The notes: a model not told the origin generated them from the sequence alone. A stretch of DNA of 64,000 nucleotides from Tubulanus polymorphus (GCF_964204645.1 NC_134036.1:5095600-5159599), one strand, 5' to 3'. Numbered from the stretch's first letter, positions 1 to 11,126 are shown. Translations and numbers: made by a program.

Positions 1-725
1 TCGATCAATTCAGCTCAATTTTTACCTCTTTGATTTTCCGAATCATTTCGCGTTAATCCATGTTAACCCATCCTGCAACACTGCACGTCCGAGCTGGGCG
101 TCGTGTTTCACATTATGTACTGCCATAGAGTCCATGGTCTAACTTATCGCGCAGCTTCGACCGCGGCTTTTGAATTGTGCCTTACGAGATTCCTTCGCAA
201 AATCCGACCTACAAAAATAAATCCGCGTACATTGAATAAACTTCGATATACGTATTGAAGTTAAACTATTCGGGCGACGGTGCGCATTCTGCGCGCGCCC
301 GCGGTTTCTATATTACGAATTTTGAGCGCGACCACAATAGAGGAACTGACCCCGACGCGACGATGAAAAGGTGTTTACTACGGCGCATCTGAGGCTATAC
401 CGTCTTGGAAAGCAAAATGTTATTAAGCCACTCGATATCGGTGCGCAAGGTGTCGGACGGACTGGCACGTGCACAGTTGTTCCGAGTTTTAAAAATTGGA
501 AAATATCAAACATTACGAAGACCTAAAAATTGTTTCGGTTTTTGAATAAGTCTTAATTAGCCTTGTCTGATTTTGGCAAGGCGTATCGAGTTCGAGGATT
601 GGAGTTAAACTGTTCTATGCCACAAGCAGGCATTTGGCATCACAAGACACACATGTAAGACATCTTCTTTTTTTTCTAAATTTCTTATCTTCGTGATTCC
701 GGTGGTACCGGTTAAGACTTCGTTC

Positions 726-780
726 GAAAGTGGTCCCAAAAATCTTAGGACTGGTCTTGAGTTGTTAGATTAGATTTAAA
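726..780 (-). repeat. fragment of a dispersed foldback element
   Basis: The stretch reading GTGGTCCCAAA, then a TTAGGACTGGTCTT core, matches in reverse complement the inner part of the inverted-repeat element at 60483-60632. A shorter relative is at about 8637-8672. It is a non-coding remnant. Confidence 0.5.
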
Positions 781-972
781 GAAGAGCAAAATTGAATCAG
801 TCTCAAACATGTGAGCCCTATTGGACCCTGAACGGGTATGTAGACCCGTGGTAAATTTAGATTTTTTCAGTAGGGGTGGAGAGGGGTCGAAATATTAGGC
901 CCATTCAGAGACTCGTATGAAATAACAAGCTAGAACCACTTAGCTTCACTATTGGCCCGCCTTTGAGTGGGT

Positions 973-1020
973 GTCTAAACCTGTAGAAAATTTGGAGTCT
1001 AAACCCGTAGAAAATTTGGA
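973..1020. repeat. 24-bp direct tandem duplication
   Basis: Two adjacent 24-bp units begin with GTCTAAACC and end with AAAATTTGGA. They differ at one base. Confidence 0.85.
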
Positions 1021-1886
1021 TTTTTTTTTCTACCAAGGGTGTGAAGGCCGAGGGTGTATTAGGCCATTCATATACACATATATTTGGGTAGGCCTATATT
1101 ATGCTAGAATACATTCGCCCACTTATTGCTAAGTGATCTCAAGTATTAAATAACCCTGAAAATCATCGTTTGTGACACTTATTAGGTTGTGAAAATTTTA
1201 AGGTCAACCCCTCATCGATGAGGATTGGTCCTGAATCGAGTGACCCCCTTCTGGAAGCCCCTTCGCTGCCGACCCTATAGATAGGCTATAGGCAACGTTG
1301 TTTTCTGTCAGAAAATATCAGGGGTCAAGGCACACCCTCCTCGATGAACCTTTACTCAGCGATAAGACCCGAAAAGCCCTAGAACGGTACCCTAGTATAT
1401 ACGTACATACGCCCTTACGCTTAACGTATATACAGCTTCTCAAATAGTCATTACCCTAGTTTGTGCCCTAAAATTCTTCGTCGGGTTGTGATCGGGTACC
1501 CTCTAAACCCATATCATCTAAACCAATACCTCCCCTAGGGATAGTAGTAAGCGACCCCATACCCTAAAAGTAATCCCCCCTATATGAAATGGACCCTATT
1601 CCCTTTGTTTGCTGTAAAGAGATATGCATTAAAGCTTATATGTAAGGCACATTTTTGTATGTAAAACAATATAATACCTACTCGAATTAGCCTACGTCGA
1701 TGCGTACATCCTCCAATCGCCGAGTGTAGAAAATGTTTTTATTTCCATCCACAGCCCGCTGTACCGTCGTGTCATCGGAGGAATGATATTATTAGAAACG
1801 ACCGTGATATGACGATGACGCCTCGATGTCTCTGAGGTATGCGACCTTCGGTGTCTCGCAAGATCGATCGATCGATATTTCATACG

Positions 1887-2164
1887 CATCGCGTTGACAC
1901 AGATCAGCAGCACGTGTAGTGTGTATTGACCTCCTCGATCTCGTACTCGTTTCGGATATAGCGCTAGGCCCACGTCTCGTCGGGGTTGCACCTTGTCAGT
2001 GATAAAGGCAAGTATTTCCGCGTTCTTCTACATCGCGTTGACACAGATCAGCTGCACGTGTAGTACATCAACCCTCTCGATCTCTTACCCGGACATAGCT
2101 AGACCCACGTCTCTCGTATGGGTTTAGGCCTTGTCAGTGATTAAGACCACTATTTTTGCGCGCT
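1887..2164. repeat. tandem duplication, 144-bp offset
   Basis: Two diverged units (1887-2030 and 2031-2164) both start with CATCGCGTTGACACAGATCA. They share CACGTGTAGT, CCCACGTCTC and CCTTGTCAGTGAT blocks in the same order. Each contains a CACGTG E-box. No coding potential is evident. Confidence 0.8.
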
Positions 2165-2960
2165 ACGGACGAGGATTTATATACTCAATTAAGGATGTGC
2201 GGCCGTCAAGCTTTTTAAGGATTTATGGATTACAGAAGCAAAGTAATCGTTTTCACAACGCTCTCAATTTCGAGGTAAGTTTGAGAAAACAAATCGTGTA
2301 GACTTTTTCCAGCCGGGTTTTCTCGGTCTAAGCGGTGAACTTATACTCTAGAAACATCCAGTTTATAATTAAGAATTTAGCGATAGTTTGTTTAACGCCG
2401 AAGGCGAGATGCGATTTCCGCTCCCATCTATCTGAGTCACTCTGGCCTGGGGTTGGGTAATCTTGGGTGATAATTGTATATACTTCTGAAGTATATACAG
2501 TCTGTGGTAGTACTCTAGGTCGCAAAATGGGGCTTGTCATTTTAGCTAGTTCTTGGACCATACCCGCCAGAGTTATATGTCCAAAAGCTTAGATAGAATG
2601 GATGAAAATATCAGGCGTATTTGTATATCCAATTACGGATATTTCATTTCAATAATTAGGCTTTAGTTTTACCCTTTAGTCTAGAGGGTGATGTGAGTTA
2701 AGAGTTGATATCAATTACGTTTATAAATGTATAGGTGAATAACTAATTCATGATTTATTTTTCAAGTCATCGGTGTCTATATTTATGAATGTGTTAGGAA
2801 ATTGTTTTGTTCAACTATCCGCGCTCGCTATAAATCGTAATCCACACGGCAGAAATTATGAATAGAAAATAGTGAGACTTTTAACCGACTGGACCAGCTT
2901 TCTACTAATCGTTTAATATTCACGTTTATTTGGAAATTGATGAATGCGTTTGAGCGGATT
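2165..2960. other. no gene seen
   Basis: AT-rich sequence with short ORFs that lack recognisable domains or splice sites. I see nothing supportable. Confidence 0.4.
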
Positions 2961-2979
2961 ATTTAGTTGAATTGAAAAA

Positions 2980-3460
2980 AAACGGGAATCGAACCCGCTA
3001 CGACTCGACAATCTCGCGACAGCGTGTGACAGCACAAGGTTCGAGTCCCACGATTTGCAGACTTTTTTATTTTCATTTCTATATCAAATTTATCACTCCA
3101 TCTGTCACTCTTTTAGGTACTGAAAAACAAAATAGTCCTGTGAAAAGAAAAATTGATCTGGATATGGGGTTGATAAAAATTTTTTGTTGCAATTAACCGG
3201 TTTCGAACCGACATCTTGGCCTCAATAAGGTCGAGTCCCGCATTTCCTAGGCATTTTTGGAATTCGCGAATATCATTAACTAGTGAATTCTAGGAGCTGA
3301 TAAGGGAAGATGTCAACAAAATGTTGATGCGCTTAAGATTTTCACGGGTAAAATTTTCATCTTGCGTTTATAGGAATTACGGGAATCGAACCTACTGAGA
3401 CGACGCGTCAGTCTTGTAGTTTAGCTTAAACCGGGCAGGGTTCGAATCCCGCAAAAGTAA
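2980..3460. repeat. three tRNA-arm-like inverted elements
   Basis: Three short elements (about 2982-3050, 3198-3241, 3379-3453) each begin with the reverse complement of a tRNA T-arm/B-box (CGGGAATCGAACC type) and end with the direct form (GGTTCGAATCCCG type). Each is therefore bounded by inverted B boxes. None folds into a canonical tRNA: the acceptor stem and properly spaced A box are missing. They may be tRNA-derived SINE heads joined head to head, or relics of tRNA genes. Confidence 0.5.
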
Positions 3461-4132
3461 CCTCGATTGTACCGAGAAGCAATTATATTCCACATCATGA
3501 GTTTAAACCATTATCAAACTCACGGAACACGTTAACTATTTTTCTATTAAAACGATCTCGTCCTTCGAAGCGATTTGTAAATAAATCAAGTATCAATCAA
3601 TTAATCTTAGTACCGGAGCTTATTGACCCGACTGTGCATGAACGGCTAAAACTTGGCACCAATCGTTTTTAGAATGAAGTTTCAGAAATACGAAGTTGCC
3701 ATTTCTATGGTTACCTACTAATTCATAGCCCTTCGCTTGTACGGTTTCCAAAATGTATAATATTGCGAATGCCGCTCTGCTCTGGAAAAGATGCTTTCAG
3801 TCCGTTGTTTGCACGCGATCAGTTACGGAGTAAAACTTTGCAATGGGTCGCGACAAAATAGCAAAAGTAAATTCCACAATCGAGCTTTTCGGTTTGTGAT
3901 TGCGGGATTTACATTATTACTCGACTCGTATTTTCGTGCTGATTTTAATAATCAAGGTTAAAAAAACTCCAGCCAGTAACATTTACCCTTTATATTTTTA
4001 GATTCATCCCGATAAAAGGCCATATTTTGCCACTTCTTATCATGTCCCAACGTCTTTCCATATATCTAATACTTTTTTTTGGAAAAGTTATCGAATTTTG
4101 TATAGGCCTATACCATATTTGTATATGCTTCT

Positions 4133-4226
4133 CCGTGTTCGGTGCAGTTTTCGTATCTGAAATCGAATGCGTGAACAGTTCCGTGTTCGGTGCAGTTTTC
4201 CTATCTGATATCGATGCGTGAACAGT
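4133..4226 (+). repeat. 48-bp tandem duplication upstream of a TATA box
   Basis: Two copies starting CCGTGTTCGGTGCAGTTTTC lie at 4133-4180 and 4181-4226, ending only about 12 bp before a TATA box. The position suggests duplicated promoter elements. Confidence 0.8.
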
Positions 4227-4237
4227 TTTCGGAGCCA

Positions 4238-4245
4238 TATAAATA
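4238..4245 (+). promoter_or_regulatory. TATA box (TATAAATA)
   Basis: A TATAAATA octamer lies about 30 bp before an initiator-like TTCAGGA at 4268. It is followed at 4376 by an ATG whose short reading frame runs into a good GTAAGT donor. This is the expected layout of a TATA promoter and first exon. Confidence 0.5.
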
Positions 4246-4267
4246 ATAAAGCAGCGAAGAGAACTAT

Positions 4268-4397
4268 TCAGGACGCAGTTAGTTATTGTGCGTGTGTATA
4301 TTTTTAGCACTGGTCGCCACCGGACAATTCGACAGACCACCGCGAGTTCGTTTTCAAAACACCCGGAACAAACTGATGGAGTCGACGTTGAAAGGGG
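4268..4397 (+). CDS. possible first exon of an unidentified gene
   Basis: After the TATA box, an apparent leader of about 108 nt leads to ATG at 4376. Seven codons plus one base follow, then a consensus donor (GGGG|GTAAGTG, exon end 4397), giving a phase-1 intron. No matching downstream exon was recognised within several kilobases, so the product is unknown. It could also be a non-coding transcript or the first exon of a gene with a long intron. Confidence 0.3.
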
Positions 4398-4959
4398 GTA
4401 AGTGAAAATAGTTTATATTATCTAAAAAGAATTTTCGGTATTTTTTTTCCGGTAAGGCGCGCGGCAGGTTGAGATTATTGCATGTAGGTTTGCGTTAATC
4501 AGCTCAAACGTACATGTGTAGCTGCAGTGATCAGCTCATTTTCTGTGATGTGGATGTTTGTCCTAGTTAAAATGCAAAGCTTACAAATTTGTCCTAGTCG
4601 CTCTTTTCGCGTCCTATAATTTCAAGTTCCGCCACCCAGCCATGTATCCGTATGAAAAAAAATGTTTTACAAATCGACAGTGCTTTTATAACGTTGAATC
4701 GTGAAAAGTAAGACTGATCTTTAATGCTGTGAAATGAAAAAAATATAATAGTCGATATTGAAATGGGGTTTTCTGGTAAATGTCAGAAAACATTTAACCT
4801 GATAATCAATAGAAATAGACGTCACAATCAAGTCAAATATTATCAAAGAATTATAGTTTAGCGCTTTAAATTTTGGTTTTCCACAATTTTTTCGTTTTAT
4901 TTGTTGTCAGCCACTCCGACCGAATTTTGAAGTTTGAGATCTAATACATCTTCACCCGT

Positions 4960-5290
4960 CAAGGGATTCGAACCCTCTACGCTAAAGCTGTTCCCCGAAC
5001 CCCTTGACCTCACGAGTCGTTGGAGTCGTTACTAGCCGACCAGAATCCGGTCGTACCAATCACAGCGCTTGTAACAAACCGACAGTAGACTTCTGTTGGT
5101 TTTCCCGTTAAATGGACCAATCAGCGAACGTTTTACCGAACAAGGAAGTATTTCGCAAATCGATATATGACGTCATGCGCGACAGCGCCAGTAATGAAAT
5201 CACGCTTCGTTAGGCCAGGGGGCTGGTGGAAGCGAGTTCGGGAGTGATACCGGAGCCCTGGCAAGCGAGGATGGATCTAATATTACTTCA
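4960..5290. repeat. tRNA-like B box plus CCAAT/CRE-rich block
   Basis: On the minus strand a perfect B box (GGTTCGAATCCC) sits at about 4966-4979, with a second inverted T-arm-like sequence about 30 bp away, resembling the 3.0-3.45 kb elements. Next to it come two CCAAT boxes (about 5056 and 5110, the second CCAATCAGCG) and a TGACGTCA palindrome (about 5168). It may be a SINE with regulatory motifs or a promoter. No exon could be attached. Confidence 0.35.
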
Positions 5291-6549
5291 CATCACAAAA
5301 TGATCTTCTCCGTGCGAAGATAAATTCGAGGTGTATGTGTGTAAACATTAAATGGGCCCATGCGCCCTTGATATTTCTCTATTATAAATCAATTCCGTTT
5401 TTATCGTAATTTTTTAATCATTTCTGTTAATACATACTATCACCAATTTGCCCCACACGAGATATTGCCGTTGATCAGCCAATTTAAAACCATTACCGGC
5501 ATTTGTAAATGTAAAAAACATATTCATATATGATAAGGGTAGGTTAGAATTTAGGGCACCGCAGCTGAAGAGAAAAATTGGAATTGTTTGGAAGTATATG
5601 AAATAAAACCATTTTCAACGAAAACCATGCAATTAATTAAGGTACCGATACTACAATTCCAAAGGTTGTCACTTTGTAAATGTAAATGGTTAAGTTTGTC
5701 AGTTATATTAGTTTGATGATGATTCTAGTGGATTTACGAATGCATACATGTTTAAATTTTAATGATGTTTTATCGATGATGTGATTTAGTCAATCGGGAA
5801 GCAGTCATTGTAGCTATCCTGCGGCATTGATCTTAAACTTTTTTTAGTTTGTCAGACAGCCAGACATCTATCATGTAAATGCAATACGAGTAATTTATCT
5901 ATGTCACAAGGAAATAGTAAGAGGCATTGATTGTTGGAAATGGTAAATTGATGATGTTTTCCAATCGCACCAGTACGTTTTAGAATGACTTTTTCAGTAC
6001 TTTTTCCTATCCTGATATCAACGCAGAGATCTTATACTATTTGATCGAACATTTGCACCATTCCTAGCTCACGTCTGACCAGGTGCGCGCGTTAATACTC
6101 TCACCACAGTTTGATAAGTTCTCATAACGATCGGGATAAATATCGATTAATACTAATGTTATTACTATACGTTTAATGACAAATCACTAGCAAGCATTAC
6201 CACATTTTGTAGTAAGAGTTTAGAAAAAGACTTGCGGGGTCGTGGAGTGCGTTCGTTAACTAGTGTTAGGGTAAAAACGGATTCGTAATGTTGGTCACTT
6301 TTTTTATCACAATCTACACGTGCCAGCTGGAGACCTATGTACGTAGGCTTAATCAACCGTGACGTTTATCCAAAACGTAGGGATTAATCCAGTTATCGAA
6401 AGTGATAGAAATTAGATAGTACAAATGGGAGCGGCTCAATACTAATTTCAATTAGGATAACCTGATATAATACGTGTAATCGAATACATTTGCTATAAAA
6501 TAGTGTGATGAAAGCATAGATTAAAGTGGGAAATTGAGCCTAATCGATC
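5291..6549. other. no gene seen
   Basis: AT-rich intergenic sequence. No exon, repeat structure or RNA gene that I can support. Confidence 0.4.
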
Positions 6550-6552
6550 TAA

Positions 6553-6910
6553 AGCCTAGCGCACATCGACACTGCGATTGGAGACAACTAGTTGCAAGGC
6601 AGTTTTCGGCGCATGAGAGGAACTGGCTGGATACGATCAGTTGCTTGAATGTGTCGATGTGAGCGAGCTTACGATTGGTAAGCGTCCATCTATCTCCAGT
6701 TCCAGCCAGTTGCCCATGTTCTACTTTTGAGCAACTGGTTGTACTCAATCGCAGTCATATCCGTCGATGTGCGCGCTCTGGATTTCGACGATCAACACGC
6801 GCCATGCAGTTGCTGCAACTGACCGGTTGTAACTAGATTTCGATGTGCGCGGGGTAATCGTTCGGTAGCAACTAGTTGTCTCCAATCGCAGTGTCGATGT
6901 GCGCTAGGCT
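6553..6910. mobile_element. 358-bp MITE, Harbinger-like (TAA duplication)
   Basis: A 43-bp perfect terminal inverted repeat (6553-6595 and 6868-6910) begins AGCCTAGCGCACATCGACAC. It is flanked by a TAA direct duplication (6550-6552 and 6911-6913). Three-base TWA-type target duplications and non-coding interiors are typical of PIF/Harbinger MITEs. Partial relatives lie near 13862-13960 and 35843-35980. The perfect arms suggest a fairly recent insertion. Confidence 0.8.
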
Positions 6911-7211
6911 TAAGGGGTTTACAATAATATATACAAGTCGAATGAGTACAAAACAAGTGACATTTTTTACGCGCAATCCTATTAGGTCTACAATATACAC
7001 TTATTATTGTGCTCATTCAAATCAGTTCACTGTTTCTATTGTGAATTTATTTCTTCCTCCCACCGTCATGAGTTTTCAGCTGCAAATGAATAATAAATCC
7101 CTTTGAAAGGTATTTACTCCATTGTTTTGCCACAACGTGATTGCCATTATGTCGCTGGTTTTGCCTATTTAAACGCCATTTATTCGATTATGCTTCAAAC
7201 GAATGCACAGC

Positions 7212-7747
7212 ATGGACCAATCTTTGATAGCTGTATGTTTGTCGATGGCAGTTTTCGTTGTGGGTTCGGGTAAGTTATTCATTCTGCATATATATTGCTA
7301 GGACGCATTTTCTTTCGTGATTCCCTTCCATGTAGTCGGTAATGACGTTTTTGAAAGTTTTGATGTTGTATTTTTTTTTTGTATTTCGTGGTGACCGATA
7401 GAGGGTGCAGAGGTAGCGATAAGCAGACCTGATTATGAAAGTTTGGTGAACATGGTAAATATTTAGCAAAATATTACGTCGTTTGCTAGTCTGATATGGC
7501 TGGTTGCTGATCTGATCATCACAGTAGTATTTATAGTGTTTTTTTTTCAATGATGCATCAATTAGCTTTCAACTTAGCATTCGTGTCAATCTTGAATCTA
7601 AGGTAGTAATCTTAATAGTTATTACCGTTTTATTTTCATTTTGTCCTTGCTGGATGCGAGTCTGATCATTATTATTACAGACATACGCACTTCCCCATAA
7701 TACTTGGCCCGGTGGAAATATACGATACGCTTTTGACAGTTCCTACA
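7212..7747 (+). CDS. astacin-like metalloprotease, 5' exons only (partial)
   Basis: Three exons chain in phase: 7212-7269 (ATG, hydrophobic signal peptide of about 19 residues, donor GGTAAGT), 7402-7454 (or from 7411 with a stronger CAG acceptor; short acidic pro-region) and 7681-7747 (acceptor TTATTACAG, donor ACA|GTAAGT). Phases are 1, 0 and 1 at the exon ends. The third exon encodes WPGGNIRYAFDSSY, closely matching the start of the astacin (M12A) catalytic domain, where a WP-G-x-IPY-x-D pattern is typical. The zinc-binding HExxH exon was not found: retroelement sequence and an opposite-strand Ig gene follow. The gene may be truncated, or the rest may lie beyond a long intron. The sequence TATTTAAA upstream (about 7167) could serve as a TATA element. 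Confidence 0.6.
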
Positions 7748-7844
7748 GTAAGTTATTTAAAATAAGAGAACGAAACTGAAGGAAAAATCTCAAAGCAATT
7801 ACAGGCTGCAGGTCTTTTACTGAAACATCGTTTTTCATAATTTA

Positions 7845-8015
7845 TAAGAATAGATTGCATTGCCCAGTACTGTAATTGAAATGGTTTGGATAAACTGCGA
7901 CGAAAGAAACGAATGAATGAATGAATGAATGAATGAATGAATGAATGAATGAATGAATGAATGCTTTATTCTGTCTAATAACAAATAATTGAAATACACA
8001 TACAGTCAGCCCCCG
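7845..8015 (-). mobile_element. non-LTR retrotransposon 3' tail with (CATT)n
   Basis: Read on the minus strand, the sequence ends in AGAATAAAGCATTCATTC followed by a (CATT)n run (plus-strand GAAT repeat, about 7912-7963). The same ending occurs on the plus strand at 20680-20763, including the flanking GTATTT and ATTA motifs, so these are two copies of one family. The layout (polyadenylation-like AATAAA then microsatellite tail) is typical of 5'-truncated CR1/L2-like LINEs or SINEs that use them. No reverse transcriptase is visible. Confidence 0.6.
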
Positions 8016-8090
8016 ATATACCGCCCACAAAAGCGTAACTTCAAGAGCCAATTCGACTCAATGAAAATAATTTTCATCCTATATTATTCA

Positions 8091-8096
8091 TTTATT
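8091..8096 (-). promoter_or_regulatory. AATAAA polyadenylation signal of the Ig-domain gene
   Basis: A minus-strand AATAAA lies about 60 nt downstream of the TAG stop at 8156-8158, a suitable position for the 3' end of this transcript. Confidence 0.55.
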
Positions 8097-8155
8097 TCGT
8101 GATAATCTGTTGCAATCACTTCAAAAACACAGTACACCGCATTAACATATCGAAT

Positions 8156-10808
8156 CTAATCAATTTCTAATTTCTTATCTGTATCACCATTGGGCCATTC
8201 AACGATCAAACCGATGAAGGCACTCTCGTAGCCGTTGTCTGCGTTGCAAATGTACCGTTGTACAGATTCGCGTTTCGCTGGTTTCAGACCATCGATTGTC
8301 AGCCTAGCTTTCGTCAGATTTCCGTCGTAAGTCGTCGCGATATGGGTGTTACCCGTCTCGGTCAATACGGTGCCTCCATACTCCGGCTGCCAGTTCGATG
8401 ATGTCGTCGTTTGGTAAAATGTGATCACGGCCCTCGGTTCCGAAGTGACTTCGCATTCGAACGCGATCTACAAAACAGCACAAAAAAATAACATAATTCA
8501 GTTAGCGGGGCCAGAGCTAATGCTAGTAGGTCGAATGAAGTATTAATTTAAAAGCTGAAAATGATGAAAATCCTACAAGGAAAAAAGTTCATAAATGGGT
8601 AAGTTAACAATGCCATACTGAACCAAAATGAGTTTAGACTGGTCTTATGGTTAGATTAGCTTTAGTTCCAAACTGTGCTACGACTGATCTTAAGTCGTCA
8701 GATTGGCCATAGTACCAGAATAAAATTGTTGACGTATATACAGCGAAATGCGCTTTCTGAGAGGATCCTAGTTAAGGTCCCAGACACTCAATCAAAAAAT
8801 TTCAAACGAAATTTACCAACGAAATAAATAATAGGGTCAATCCCTATTTTAAGATTAACGAAAAAACTCCGGAATCCAATTTGCAAAATATCGGTTCTCT
8901 TCATCGGCGACAATGAAAGACTCCACGTGAGTTACGTAATTGTAATTGAAAGTTAAGATCACGGGCGGTTATTGAGCTCCATGGCCCACGCATAACTTCA
9001 AAAAGTTAATTCGCAAATTAAGTCTTTTGTGGTATAGATGACATCGTTGTATGAATTTAAGCCATAGATAAATCATTTTTTTAGGACTTAAGGACCACAA
9101 ATTTATACTATTTTTGATACAAACTGCGAATGTGCCAAAATATTTTTGAGTGTGTTTTTGATGAGTTTGTTTTGAAATTACAAAGAACATGTGAGTGGAT
9201 GATCAGTCGGGAAGTAGATCAGGAATCTAGATGTGACAGAGAGAAAATCATTTAATTGTTAATTATTTAATTAATCTCCCCGGCCAGTTGGTCCTGAAAT
9301 CTCAGTTGTGGATTGGGAGTAACTACGAAATATTATCGACCGACGATCAGAAAGATCCCACTCTGTGACATCTAAAAAATATCATCTAAAATGTGAGAGA
9401 ATATGTAAAATATAGAAAATATGAGAGCAGATAAGGGAATGGAGAAAATGAAAATGACCGTATGGGATTGATGATTTTTGTTCTCAAATTATAATCAGAA
9501 CGTTCGAGTGGACGATGGGTTTGAATTATGACAATAAGATCTCGTTCGGGTTGATGAGTTGTTTTTTTTTTTCATTATAAAATGGAGCATGAAAGTGCAT
9601 GCTGAGTTCCAAGAATCTAGTCTTCTATTCTCGTTCGCCAGGGTCTGTTGCGAGAGAATAGCTAGAGGTTTTCGTAGGATTTGGTGTTTCGACTGATTGC
9701 AAGGGCGTATATTTGTGTAGCCTTTTCGTAGCTTTGTAAATATTTTGAGCGTGTTAGTGGACAGCAGTCGGTGATTCCTTTGAGGGCGTAGGTGTATGTT
9801 TGTTCATTTTGGCCTTGTCCCTCCTCATTTGCCATACGAACACTCTAGCAAGACTGCTTCGTTTCCATCGTTGGATTTCTGTAACATTTCACCCTCATTG
9901 TGTTCAATCGGCGTAACCGTATATATGCGGAAAAAAATTAGATCTGACCAGTAAAATATGTCGGCAATTCTAAATCGTCGGAATTGCCGACTAGAAAAAC
10001 TGGTTGGTTATCTCGCTCGTTGATTTTCCCCGCTCGCAGAAGAATACTCGCTATGTACTAAGCCTGCAGGGATCTAATTTTACCTGTTCTGGAGTGGAGC
10101 CATGTTCTGTTGAACAAAAAATGCCGCAGGGCCGAAACGTCGTGTAACGAATTGCATTTTAAGGACCTTAAGGACACTGCGTCTTTTCCCAACGCAAATA
10201 CTAAGTTCACCGAAAATATCCACTCACCTGATTCGTTGCGTTTCTATCGGCCAACAATATTTCCTTATCTTGCTTGCCACCGGTGAACTCGATCGGCGTG
10301 TAAACCCTCGTTTCAAACGACTTTCTCGCGAACGGCGCCTTGTATCCAGCTTCGACGGTGAACGAGTTATTCGCGTCATCGTCGGACCAGAAACAGACCC
10401 TGGCCGTCGTCAAATCGTACCCGCAGTAGGCGTCGCTCGTCAATTTCTCGGCGACGCCACGCTCGTCGGTTTTAAGCACTCGCACGTGCGGACGGGGCCA
10501 TCCGTCGACCATCGCGTAGATCATATCGCCCGTTCGCGAGACCGGCACGTTGCCGTAGTACTCCAACGTGTCGGTGCCCGGCGAGTTTCTGATAATCCGC
10601 GGTATCGTTTTCGAGCTGTACACTTTCACGTTATTGACTTTACCCCAAGTTCCCGACCCGACCAAGTGATTGACAACGCAATGCGCGAAAATAAAATTGA
10701 ACCCGAAAACAAAACAGTACATGCCTTCGTCGCTAGGTGTCGCCTCGCTGACTACCATTTCGGGTCGTACTACGCGCACCTTTCTCGAGCTCAACCAATT
10801 GAAACTCA
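8156..10808 (-). CDS. immunoglobulin-domain protein, 3' exons (partial)
   Basis: Two terminal coding exons: 10808-10228 (acceptor TTTATTTTCAG, donor CAG|GTGAGT) and 8467-8156 (acceptor TTTTGTAG, stop TAG). The intron 8468-10227 is phase 0, so the frame is continuous; the incoming intron is phase 1, usual for Ig domains. The first exon opens with the end of an Ig domain (DEGMYCF, the DxGxYxC signature), followed by a second, atypical Ig-like domain with a Cys pair about 11 residues apart. The last exon starts with a Cys-containing strand (FECEV) and ends with RYICNADN, giving a third Ig-like domain. It stops without a transmembrane segment, so the product is probably secreted or extracellular. 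Upstream exons and the signal peptide were not found. The family member cannot be named. Confidence 0.65.
8637..8672 (-). repeat. fragment of the CTGGTCTTA foldback family
   Basis: The sequence AGACTGGTCTTATGGTTAGA matches the elements at 726-780 and 60483-60632. It lies inside the long intron of the Ig gene. Confidence 0.35.
9960..9991. repeat. 11-bp perfect hairpin
   Basis: GTCGGCAATTC (9960-9970) pairs perfectly with GAATTGCCGAC (9981-9991) across a 10-nt loop. It lies in the intron of the Ig gene and no function can be assigned. Confidence 0.6.
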
Positions 10809-11087
10809 CTGAAAATAAAAATCGCAACTAGACTCATTATACTGCCCGTTTTTAAAAACGATCAAAATCCGAAGTAAACGATATATTTTCACGATCTGAA
10901 TTTTCGGGATCCAGTACACCGCAGTTGTGAGTTACAGTCAACCTTAGTCGGGCTGTGATCAGGTAGTTTTCTAACTCACAACTCGGGAATGGAACATGAT
11001 CGAAAATTGCTGTCGTCGTTATAAATATGAATGACACTGTGATTCGTGTACGAATCTGCGAAACAATCTTTTTGCCAGACGAGTCTT

Positions 11088-11113
11088 CCTGACGATGACT
11101 AGCCGAAACGTCG
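11088..11113 (+). repeat. GAAACGT motif, CTGA-GATGAC variant
   Basis: The sequence CCTGACGATGACTAGCCGAAACGTCG has the order CTGA, GATGA, short stem, CGAAACG, seen in several other places here (13641-13680, 17080-17122, 46932-46976). It resembles the core order of a hammerhead ribozyme but with extra bases between CTGA and TGA. It ends 13 bp before the inverted repeat of the 1.6 kb element. Confidence 0.5.
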
Positions 11114-11126
11114 AAAATGAATCATA

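Larger units (their letters stand above)
1..1880. other. gene-free flank with repeat fragments
   Basis: I see no exon with both a credible splice site and coding character here. It contains a 24-bp direct tandem repeat (973-1020), a fragment of a dispersed foldback family (about 726-780, also found near 8.6 and 60.5 kb) and otherwise unremarkable AT-rich sequence. Short ORFs on both strands lack recognisable domains. Confidence 0.5.

Noticed and set aside
7803-7880. Fourth exon of the astacin-like gene
   Set aside because: An acceptor-like TTACAG is present and the phase would fit, but the translation does not resemble the astacin domain and the intron would be only about 55 bp.
10270-10812. 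180-codon plus-strand ORF
   Set aside because: It is exactly antisense to the Ig-domain exon (10808-10228), which has splice sites, matching phases and recognisable domains; the plus ORF has none.
10852-11037. Minus-strand ORF as an upstream exon of the Ig gene
   Set aside because: Contains two Cys and looks faintly coding, but I found no donor in the phase needed by the acceptor at 10808, so I left it out.
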